From positions 160,001 to 224,000 of the forward strand of contig JAPXFQ010001794.1 of NCBI GenBank assembly GCA_028564705.1: a stretch of DNA of 64,000 bases, read 5' to 3'. The notes under the pieces are model-generated. The model saw only the letters and a list, made by a program, of their open reading frames with translations. It was not told where the DNA came from and did no database searches. Below, one piece after another: positions 12,301-24,300 of this stretch (position 1 is its first letter; each line of letters opens with the position of its first letter). The position numbers and the translations under genes are program-made. Origin of the DNA: Apricaphanius iberus. Its lineage: Eukaryota; Chordata; Actinopteri; Cyprinodontiformes; Aphaniidae.

Positions 12301-15300
12301 CCACAAGTTTGAAGCAATTTTTGAGGCTTAAAATTTGGTTTTAGTGTCAGGGTTACACTTAGGTTATGGTTAGGTTGGGGTAAGGGTCAGGGTTAGGCAT
12401 TAATTTTTGATGGTTAAGGTTAGGGTAAGGCGCTACGGAAAACATTATGTCAATGAGAAGTCCCCACAAGACATAGAAACCCAACATGTGTGTGTGTGTG
12501 TGTGTGTGCAGGTCGTGGACCCCCTGGCTCGAGGTCGGGCGTTCCGCGCGGCCGAAGAGGCCGACGGCCTCAGCGTCCCGCCGACCCCCCTCACGCCGGG
12601 CACCGCCTCCCTCTGCTCGTTTTCCAGCTCCCGGTCCGCCCTCAACATGTTGCCGCGGCGACGGAAACGTGAGTCCGTCGCCATCATGAGCTTCAAGGCT
12701 GCAGCGGCGTTGATGAAGGTGCGTTTTTATGGGTTTACACTTATTAGCAGCGATGCAACAATACCACTTTTTTCAAAACGATATTTGGATCCGAGTACTT
12801 GCTGGTACCGAGTACCGATGTCAATACTTCTACGACACAAAAGAATGCCATGAATTGGAAGACATGTTTTATTTTCTTGTCTGCTTGTTACAACAAATGA
12901 AGATAACTTATATAAAAAATAAAATATTAATAAAAATGACCATAAAATAAATTTCAAGTGGAAAAAGAAACAATTTTTTGTTAAATTATTGCAGAGTTTC
13001 CACATTGTAAGTATCGGTTAACTCGGTTCACTAGTAGAATTGGTGACCGAGTATCGGCCCTAATAACGGTATTGGTATCGGTGCATCTCAACGTTTAAGA
13101 TTTCCAGAGCAAAAATTTCACACCCCTGTGACCCTTGCACATTTTTTCTTAAAATCACAAAATTCTGTGTATTTTATTGTGATTTTTATGATAGAGAAAC
13201 ATGAAGTTCATAATTATGAAGCAAAATTGTTTTCAGTTTTTATGAATTAGCAAATAATCCCTTATAACTTGTGCTGTGTTTAACTAGAATTTTTCCTCAA
13301 ATGTTTAATTTGTCCATGACAATTATTTTGCTGAAATAATTTAGCATCAATAAAGAGTGGCAGAACCAATCATTAATAACGCAACAAAGCCTGGGGTCAA
13401 AATACATATGATTAACGTAAAGAAAATGTAACGACTAGGTGAGAGTAGATCTAGTTGGAGTAGAATGAATGGAGAAGCAGCGTATGAATATTTATGCAAC
13501 ATAAATCAGAGAAATGTGGAAAAGTTAAAGGTTTATAAAATACTTTAGCAAAGCTCTACCTGGAATTCAATGTCCTTTCCACTGAGATCAGTTATTAATG
13601 CTCCTCTTCCGTTCTAATAAAGCCATGTGTAATTTATTCCTGGAAGTCGACGTACGCGCATGTGTTCCCATGTTATGTAAATCATCAGCCTGTTTCTGTG
13701 TTCTGGGGATTAAACTCTGATCAGAATGTGTTACAGTGGAGCACAGATGACCGTCTCTGTGCTCCACGGCTGCGTTTGAAGGTCCCTGGGCGTGGAGTGG
13801 GGGGGGGGTTTCCTCCTAGCAGATGGTCTGTGATAAATCATAGTGAATGCTCAGCTATGTGCTGGATTGAGGTCAGAATATACGAGTAAATCTGAGCTAA
13901 TCCACCCACGCTCCGAGGCTGCTGCTGGACCAGAACCAGAGATTTAATGTTTTTTTAGTACATTCTTTATAGACGTTCCAGTTTGTTTCTCTCTGTTGCA
14001 GCTAAAATAAAAGTAGCTTCTGCTGAACTTAAGATGAGACGGTGTCCTTCTGGCATTCGTTAGAGTTTAATACAACATGTTTCCGTTCAGTTTATTTTTA
14101 TGTATATCGCGGCGTTTCACAACAGATGTCATCTCAAGGCGCTTTACAAGAAGAGTTCTTACAATACAATGTTTAATGTAGGAATTAGAGAAACCACAGA
14201 AGATTGCGTCGTGTAATTCTCAGCAATCCCTCACACTGAGCAAGCACGAAGCGACAGTGGAGAGGAAAAACTCCCTTTTAACAGGAAGAAACCTCCGGCA
14301 GAACCAGGCTCAGCACAAGCGGTTATCTGCCGCGACCGTCTGTGGTTTGGAGAATACAGAACAGAGACACAGAAAGAGCAACAGAACTGATGCAGAAGTT
14401 TGTTGCAGGACGTGGAGAACTTTCCGTCACTGCAATGCCGACTTAGTCAGGGTCGTCAAGCAGGGCTAATCCGGAGCACCTACTATAATAGAAAACAGGT
14501 TAGTGCTTGAATTGACAGCACATCATGCAGTTGGGGAGAAGTAGGAGAGAAAGTAGGAACAGACCCTAATAATGTCCTCCAACAGCCTAAAGCAGCATAG
14601 CTACTAACATTAACCTGTCTCCTAGCTACTAGGAGACCTAGCTACTAACACTCTCTACCTGGCTTACATTAATCTATCTCTACGTAGCTACTCTACCTGA
14701 CTGCTAACATTAGCCTGTCTCTTCTTAGCATGTTTAACCAGAAAGCGAGAGAATCAAAATCAGTTTCAACCTCGTATCCCTAACCCAACCCTTTCTTCTC
14801 TCCACTCTAAAAGACGCGCTACGTAACAATGCAGATGTTCGCTCTCTGTCGCCCTCTAAAGGTTTACAGCGTAACGTCACTGTCATAAAAGCAAATCTCT
14901 ACGGAGCGGATCTAAAGGAGTGTACCGACGGTTTTACAAGCTCACCAGCCAAAGCAACAAAACATCAAACTAACGGCTATGGTTGGTAAACTATTAAACA
15001 GTTTTATCGCATCATCATGCCCAAATAACCCCGGAGCAAACATTTATTTCTTACCAATCCAGTAGCAACACGGCTAGCTCAGCATCCATACATCCTGCTG
15101 TATCTGACAGCGACTTAAAAGTTGTTACGCTGCGTTTTAGAAGCTGATCTAGTCATAATACCTTTCAGATCTCCGACCAGAACAATGACACCACCACCAC
15201 CGTGCTTTCCTAGCTATGTTGCTATGAGGCTTTATTTTTCCTACATAAATCGTATCTTTCAATATTTGTACTGGAAACGTTCTAAAAGCAAAAGTATTTT

Positions 15301-18300
15301 AAATTGTACTGACTAAATCTAACCAAACACCCATTCAGAAAAGGTTATAAATTCATTATAACTGACATAGAATAAAATAAGAAGGAATATGAAAGTCTGG
15401 ACTCAGCATCTCGGGCTTAGCCACACATATTTCTTCCTGTTAGAGGGGAGATTTTCCTCTCCACTGTCGCTACATGCTTGCTCTGTATGAGGGATTACTG
15501 AGGTTGGAAAGTCTGCATTAACGAGAAACAACTTTCGTTCAACGACTTCATGCAATCTGCTGGGATTCCTTACATAGAAAACTTTGAACTGATTGGAATG
15601 TTTGGATAATTGTTTTTAAATTATTTTTCTTGTAACGTGCCTCGAGATGATAACTGGTGTGAAAAACTGAATCGGAATCGAATTTGAATTTCTCTTTGAA
15701 ATTAGCTGCTAATCCTGGAGATTATATTTCCCCGAATCGTTTGGTTTTTGACTCATTTTCGTACTTTGGTTTTCTAATTTTCCATCCAACTCTGGAGATG
15801 TTGTAATTAATACGAGCAGACGACACGAAGAGGCTTAACGTTTGTCATTTTTAGGGTCGGACGTTGGGTGAGAGTGCCGCTGGACGGTGTCGCAGACGGA
15901 GCTTCATGCCTCCCAGTTTCCTTGATGAGGACACGGCGGATTTCCCAGACGAGCTGGACACTTCCTTCTTCACCAGAGTGAGCAGCAGACAGACTTCCAC
16001 TCAATCTCATAACTTTAAAAACTGTCAAAAATGTATTTTTATAAAATGAGATTGAAAAATTGGTATAAATGATTAATTATTCTTATAATTAGTTGGAAAT
16101 ATTTTTTGTTTATCTGATCGCAGACTGGTTTTGTCTTATCGAAGCGTTTTAAACTTCTCAGGATGGTTTCCAGGAGGAGCTGTCCAGCTACGCCGACGAC
16201 GTGTTTGAGACGCCGTCAGAGGCCGACCTCCATCAGCTGGACGAGGGCGCGCTCACAGGAGGCGCTCTGGATAAGCACAAACTGGAGAGGACTCATCTCA
16301 TGCTGTAGGTCCCAGGTTCCAAACCCAAACAGTTACTGCAGACGCGTTAATGAGGGATTTCCCATGATGCCTTCCTTGTCTCCCCTCCTCTGCAGGCCTT
16401 TGGAGAGAGGGTGGAGGAAGGCGAAGGACGGCTCTCTGCTGCAGCCTAAGGTGCGGCTGAAGCAGGAGGTGGTGAGTGTGAGCAGCAGGCAGCGAGGACA
16501 GAGGATCGCCGTCCCAGTGAAGAGGCTGTTTGCCCGGGAGAAGAGGCCGTACGGGCTGGGCATGGTGGGTCGCCTCACTAACCGGACTTACCGCAAACGC
16601 CTCGACAGCTTCGTCCAGAGGCAGATCGAAGACATGGACGCCCACAGGCAGGAGCTCTGCTTTGGTTTTTGCTTCTTAAAGGCTGCTTCATGCACCACTC
16701 AGTGACTCATGCTGTCGTCCTCTCCAGGCCTTTCTTCACCTACTGGATCACATTTGTCCACCTGCTGATTACCGTCCTGGCCGTCTCTATCTACGGGATC
16801 GCTCCGATTGGCTTCACACAACATGAGACTGTCGACTCTGTAAGTGCTGCACAGTTTGAAATGCAAAGATTAATCTTTTTTTTTTTTTCTAAATGTTTTA
16901 CTTTTTTCTTCTTTGAGGTGCTGAGGAATAAGGGAGTTTATGAAAACGTTAAGTTTGTGCAACAGCAGAACTTCTGGGTGGGTCCAAACTCGGTAAGTGT
17001 TCAAAGCTTTCATGGTAGAAATTACATCATTCTGGATTCATGGAAGTCGGATAAACAGATTAAAAAAGCAGAAAGTAAAACAGTAAGAGTCAAAAGTTTA
17101 AGTTGTTGAACAAACTGATAAAAGATGATATTACCCAAAAAGTTTGGAAAAAATGTAAAATATCCAAATGGACTAATTTAAACTAAACACAAACATTGTA
17201 ACTTTTACTAATTTTATGTTGATTATTTTAAAGTTAAAAGAGAAAAAAACGTTATTTTTTCTGTGAAAAGAATAATCCTGAAACGGTTTGAGGAAATCAG
17301 AGCTTGGTACCAAAAGTTGCAGTGACCCAGAACATCTTGATCAGTCGAGAGGAAAGCGTTGAACTGTAAAGATCTGAGGATTTAATATCGATTCAGAAGA
17401 AGAATGTCAGCAGAAATGTTTGAGTTCCACTAGTTTGGAGAACTTTGAGACCAGCAACCACCCCATATCCCACACTCCAAACAAGAGTCCCACCAGCAGA
17501 CTTTATATTAAAAGCTTCTCTAGTTTATCTGGAAAATGTAGATTGGGGCATTTAAAAAGATAAAAGGATGAGAGGTCTGTAATTTTCATCATGTTTATAC
17601 CTCGACTAGGAGAGACAAAACGGGGGGGAAAAAATCCAGAAAGTCACATGGTCTGATTTTTAAAGAATCTATTTGCAAATTATGATGGAAAATAAGTATT
17701 TATCACCTCCGAAGAACTCAGATTTCTTCTATAAGAGGCTCCTCTGTTCTCCACTGGTTACCAGTTTGAACTGGTTACCAGTATAAAGACACCAAACTCC
17801 ACTATAGAGCAAAGAGCTGTTAAAGGACACCAGGAACCAGATTGTAGAGCTGCACCAGGCTGGGAAGACTGAATCTGCAATAAGCAGCTTGGTGTGAAGA
17901 AAGCAATGATTAGAAAATGGAAGACGTCCAAGAGCGCTGATAATCTCCCTCCATCTGGGGCTCCACCAAGATCTCACCCTGTGAACGGTGAGCAACAATC
18001 CCAGAACCACACGGGGGGACCTGGTGAACGACCTGCAGAGAGCTGGGACCAAAGTAACAAAGGCTACCATCAGTAACAGCGCCAGACGTGTCCCCCTGCT
18101 TAAGCCAGGACATGTCCAGGCCCGTCTGAAGTCTGCTAGAGAGCATCTGGATGATCCAGGAGAGGATTGGGAGAACGTCATACACTCAGATGGAACCAAA
18201 GCAGCATAGCTACTGTGAAGCACGGGGGTGGAAGCATCATGCTGTGGGACCAGGAAGAATGAATGAGGCCATGTATGGTGGCATCAGTGAGAGCGTTGCA

Positions 18301-21300
18301 GCATGACAATTATCCCAGACACATCGCCATGGTAACCAAGGAGGAGGGGTTTCCTGAGAAGCATTTCAAGGTCCCTGATTGGCCGAGCCAGTCTGCAGAT
18401 CTCAGCCCCATAGAAAGTCCCAAAACATGGAGGAATGGGCCAAAATAGCAGCAACATTGGAAACCTGCTGGAGACCTACAGGTGACCTTTGACCTCTGGG
18501 ATTGATAACAGGGTTTATAACAAAGTATTGAGATTAACTTTTATTGACCAAATTCTTATTTTCCACCATAATTTGCAAATAAATTCTTTAAATTGAGACC
18601 GAGTGATTTTTTTGTTCCTCCTTTTGGTCCAACAGGGTAAAATTTCCTTGAAATGAATTCTGCTTCACCGTATTTCTGCTGAAAGACTTTCTACAGTTAC
18701 AGGCACCAATGGTGATGGTTGCAGTTTACACATTTAGTCTCCACAGCAGAGTGCGAGTGGGGATTCAACTTAATTCTGATAGACGAGAGGATCAGAATAA
18801 CACTCAACAGAAATGATCTGGAGGTGTAACAATCCATACCCTTGTTTTAATAATCTGTGTGTGTCGATTAGAGCTGCCGCGATAAGTCGATTCGTCACGA
18901 CAATGTGGACAACCAGAATTGTCGACAATAAATTTGTCGAATCGTTTTTTCTAAAAAATCTTATTTTTTCTCCTAAACCTGCGTCTCTGTCGCTCACTGC
19001 TCTCTATATGCTGTATATCTATGACTCTGTCTGCCTCTCTGCCCCTGATGAACAGGCGCAGCAGCAGGAATCTGAATCAGTCGTGGCGTAACACAGGAGA
19101 AGCCCAAACTGTCATGGCGAGCCGACATCGGAGCTCTGATGTTTAGGAGCGTTTTATTAAAAAACAGAAGCATGTGTAATCCAAAACCCACCATGTAGAA
19201 CCTGCTTACCGTGGCGGGACGACGGTGATGCTCCAGCATCTTAACAGGAAGCTCTGTGTAGCTGAATACCAAGAGGGACAGTTGGCTCCCTAAGCTAATT
19301 AGCATGTTAGCTGCTAACGCTAACGCCAACAGTAGGATGACTGAACTTCCTCTTTTACCCGTCGGCTTTGTGTGTTCTCTCTGATGCATTCATAGATCGA
19401 TATAAATGTCCAGGTTTTTATATTTATCACAGATTTTCTCTCATGTCACCAGAACCTGGAAGGTTGCTGGTTCTGATCCGTGTAAAGCAGACGGCGTAGC
19501 GCTGCTGCTGTCTAAAAGACATCAAAGCAGAGGTGAAAGGTCGCGACAATTGTAGAGGAGTGCAAATAGCTGGCTCATCTATTTCTGTTTTATGGCAGCA
19601 GCGCAATAACCTGTTGGTCTCATGGATATAAAAATTATGAAAAGGATAAACAAGGTGAGAGTTTATTAAATGGAAAATGTTATTAATAACTTGGAGACTA
19701 CATGATTCGCACGTCTGATGAGGGAAAGAATCAGCTGTAATTAGTGACACAAAAACGAGCCACAAGTTTTCAGAACAATCTTTATGTGACTGACAAAAGC
19801 TGTAGTTTCAGTTACTTTTAAATCTTCTGAGATATTTAGGATTAAAAACAGTTTGAACCGCTGAGTGATTCTAGTGGAACTCTCTCTGGAAATGGATGGA
19901 TTTATAGCGTTTTGAGGAAAAATTCAGTTAACTGTTTGATTTAATAATTATTGTTCAACATAACTGAGGCAAAAACCTTTTTTACCAGGATAAATTGAAT
20001 ATTCATAAAATGTGTGGATCTAGGTAAAAAAATTAATTTCCCTAAAAACTATTGAAATGGATTTATAGCGTTTTGGAAAAGAGCTCGTCATATATTGGCT
20101 GGGACATGTCCAATATGACTAATATGTCTATACTTTCCGTGCGCACGGTTTAATAAGCCAAAGTTACCGATTCTTACACCTGATTATTATTTCTGCACCT
20201 AACTCCTGCCAGGCCCCATATCGCTGAGTAGTCCAGAGATGGAGCTGTGGCTTTTCTGCTAGGACTGGATAGGTTACAGTGAATTCTTATCAATAATTTT
20301 GTCTTCATCTCAATATATTTTACATAAACTTCTGTTTTATTGCAACAACTTCTTAATGTGGAATAAATATAGAGGTTTATATGTTAATATTAATTTGGCA
20401 GACACCAGCCGCAGTCTTTTCTGTTAGTTTTGAAAGGGTAAAGGTATGTGTAATATGCCACGCATCCAACATTTACCAATCCTTCATTATTTTCATGAAT
20501 AAATAAAACATATATATATATATATATTTATCCCCCCCCCTACTTTTTTCACAAATCGCATACTTATAGTATTACAAACACTGTTACAAGTTTTACTTTC
20601 CACAAGCAAACGCTACTTTTATTTTTGTTGAGTTTAGAGTTGCAGGTTCTAAATTTACCGCTGCTTTTTAGATGCATTACTAGTCCCTTGTTAATTAAAC
20701 ATGTTTGCAGCACAGCTACTATTGTTGTGCTATGCACCATAAGGTCTGTTGGGCCAAAAAAAACGCTTATTTGTTTCATAAATATTAGAAATAATGAATG
20801 AGTCCATTTTAATAACTGATAGGCCAGATAATCATTCGTTGTTGGACAACCTTCAGACATCTTTATGTTTCCTCCCATATTTGTTCATTAATGCTGCAGA
20901 GCTCTTCAGACCTTCATAGTTTTGTTTGAAATGAGCAAATTTGTCGTTTAAATCTTGTTACAACTTTTGTTGATGATTTTGAATCTTTTTAATAACATAA
21001 ATCTTTAGTTTACTTTGCCAACGTTTCCTAAAGCAGGAAAACAATCCGCGGGAGCGTTTCATGAAGTTCTTCTTGTACGGCACATCATCTGAATATTATT
21101 TATAATTTTTTCTTCAGTGTATTTTTTTTTCACCAAACCGTGCTGTTTCTGCCACTGTCCTGCAGGAGGCGCTGATCCACCTCGGGGCCAAGTTTTCCCC
21201 GTGCATGCGTCATGATGAAGAGATCCAGAAACTGATCGAGGAGACAAAAGCGAGAGAGCGAGAATCTGGCTGCTGTGTTCGAAACGATCGCTCTGGTTGT

Positions 21301-24300
21301 CTGCAGACGTTGCAGGAGGAATGTTCGGTCAGTGCAGCCAGCTTCACATCATTACAGGAACCATGGTGGCTCTGCTTTCTGAGGCTCTTAACGGATCTCT
21401 GTCTGCAGAGCACCTTGGCTGTCTGGGTGAAGTGGCCTCAGCACCCCAGTGCTCCATATTTGAATGATACACTCCGTCAGCATGGTTCAGTCTGCCATCA
21501 GGACCCCAGGTAACCTGCAGCCGCTGGACGGCAGCAGTCATGGGGAAAAGAGATTACACCCTCATTAAATCCGTTTAGGATGACGTTTTACAGAAAGCTG
21601 TGAAACATTTCATATAGCCAAACTATTTTTATATTCCTGTGGGGGGGGGAAATTTGCCACTTCAAATTCTGTAGTTGTTTTATGCCCTCTGATGGGGGAT
21701 CAGAGTACTGCAGGCGGCTGGCGTAGTTGGACTATTGGACATTAGATCTTTCTCCTGGTTACAACACAGGAAATATAAACACATAATACTCCTTAAACCT
21801 GTATGAGTCAATAAATATACGTAAATATGTTCACATTTTGATAGAGAAACAAAAACAAATAGTCTTTCAGTTTATGTTTGGTTTATTTGATGTTATTTCT
21901 TGTATCAGGTTGATCTTTAGTGGATGTTTCATCAACTTATTCCCAGTGTCAGAACCAAGCAGTTCTGAGAGGAACCAGCAAGAGCTTCAGGATCTGGGCG
22001 CCTCAGGATGTCACATTTTAAGATCTCAGTATTCGCTGACAGAGATACTTCTACCACACAAAAAAAGGCAATCGATTTGAAGACAGCTTTTATTTTCTTG
22101 TCTGATTGTTCCAACAAACGATGGTGGATTATAGAAAAATCGATAAATATTAATAAAAATGACCACAAAACTAAAATTTCAGCTGAAAAATGAACATTTT
22201 CTGTTTAATTCTTGCACAGTTTCCACATTTTAAGCATCAGCCTAAAACCAGTCAACCATTATTGTAAAGAATATTAGGAATTAAAATACCAACAGGTATG
22301 ACTTGCTTGGAAGCGTTGCCAAAAGAATGCTTCTTCTATTTAAAATAAAAATCTGTCTGAGAAAAATCACAGACTTCTGGACTTCTTAGATGAACAGATG
22401 AGAATCTCCTCCCAGCTGCCCAGCACGGTGGTGGAGGCATGATGAGCGGGGCCGGTCGTCCAATTAGAAACAACCATCCCAAACTCAGCAGCCAATCTAC
22501 AGCAGAGTGAGTGAAGAAAAAAGAATCAGACTGCTGCATTGGCCTAGTCAAAGTCCAGACCTCAGCCTGTGTGTGGATGCTGAGATAGCAGAGAAGAATA
22601 ACCAGGCTAACATTCCTCCACAGCAGCTGTTGCTATTTGATCATGGCGACGGTTCATTTTCTCCCAGCATCTGAAGGGTGGACTTTCTTTTCACTATGAC
22701 TGTGGACTGTTTGTCGGCGTCCCTCAGGTCCGTCTTACGTCTCACAAATAACTGTGCTCTATTTTTTTACCATATTGTTGAGAGAATGAATTACTGCAGT
22801 TTGACTGTTTCTGTTGGATGTGCAGATTTTGTCAAGAACCGGCTTCAGTTTCACCTCATGAGTGGTCAGATGACATCACACGGTGGCCGGTAGGTCCCAG
22901 AACCAACACTTCAAGCACTACCTGATTTATTATTATAGTTATTGTGGTTATTAATAGGGATGTACATAGGGCTGCAGCGGTTCGTCCAGTTACTCGATTC
23001 CAAAAAATGCTTGAGGCAAAAACTCCTATGACACAAACATACAGCAGCACCTGATACAGTTTGAATTTAGTTGGCGCGATGGCGTAAAGTAAAGATGCTC
23101 ATAAGAAACGTTAGAAACTGTGTAAAGTTTGGGATCGTTACAAAAAGGTAACATAACCTAAGCCTATATTTATGTTCGCTAATATTAATACTGTATTTGT
23201 AGCGATGTCATGATGATGTTTGACTAGATATGATGTTTAGCTTTGATGCTTTTAAGTAATAAACTTATTGATTGGATTGCAGGAGAGCCTTGTTCAGACG
23301 GGTATCTCACAAAAAAACTGAGATATTTTTCTACGGTTATGTCCTGTCATCCACACATAAACGCAGATTTTCAGCACAAAAAACAAATCTTTTAAAAAAA
23401 CCTAAAGTGGCGAAATGCGTTTTCTCTGTTTTCAGTATCTGTTTGTGGACAGACGAAAACAGTAACGTCTCTATCTGCGACAAAAAATGCTCCAACATTT
23501 AAAATCAACAGACTTAATGCTGCGCTGCGACCAAAGGAAGAAAAAAAAATACTTTCTCACCCTCTCCTGACACAGAGACTCCTATGAGTTTATAGAATAA
23601 CTAATAAATGATTATTTCCTAAATGTTCAGCGCTGCTGAGTAGGGGCGTATCAAGGAGGGGCTAAAAGGGGCCCAGGGTGGCTCTGGGTCTGTAGCACCA
23701 AAATAAAAGCAGAAATGTTCTTCTAGTGGAGACCCAATCTGAGCTGGTCATATTTTAGAGTTTTCATCTGTTAAAATTACATTTAAAGTTGTTTTATTTT
23801 GCTATCGTTTATTTGACAATGTCGTCTCAAACTTTGCTTGCTTTTCAAACAATTTAAGTGATTGGCGAAAAATAAAAATCACTAAATCATTGCAACTTTT
23901 CACAAAAAAGTGGATGGACTGTTTGGTTTATCAGCTTACATTATTGCTGTTGACTGTTATTTTGTCACATAAATAAATAAATACTGTAAATGGGCTTAGT
24001 TGGAGCCAAATGTTGGAGTTGGAGTCCTGTTTTTTAAGAGATAAAAGGAAAAATAATTTATCATTTTACAGCCACAAAAGTTTTGTTATACATGTTTTGT
24101 TTTGGTTGTTTAAAAACTTAAAAAAATATCAGATTAATCGATTACAAAAAGAATCGATAGCCTTTAGCCCTGGACGTACAGTACAGACCAAAAGTTTGGA
24201 CACAGCTTCTCCTTCAATGCGTTTTCTTTATTTTCTTTATTAATCTTTTAATCTCACTAGTTTATATTTACTATATATTTACAGGACAGACAAAAAGTTT

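Noticed and set aside
12355..12435. Telomere or ancient chromosome fusion point
   Set aside because: Motifs are imperfect, few and sit inside a repeat of the kind found in many fish introns; no long TTAGGG tract.
21950..22020. Possible rhbdf1 exon (VSEPSSSE... after a CCCAG acceptor-like site)
   Set aside because: Wrong phase for the joint with 21509, and the following sequence is family A repeat. The true exon was found at 22826-22889.
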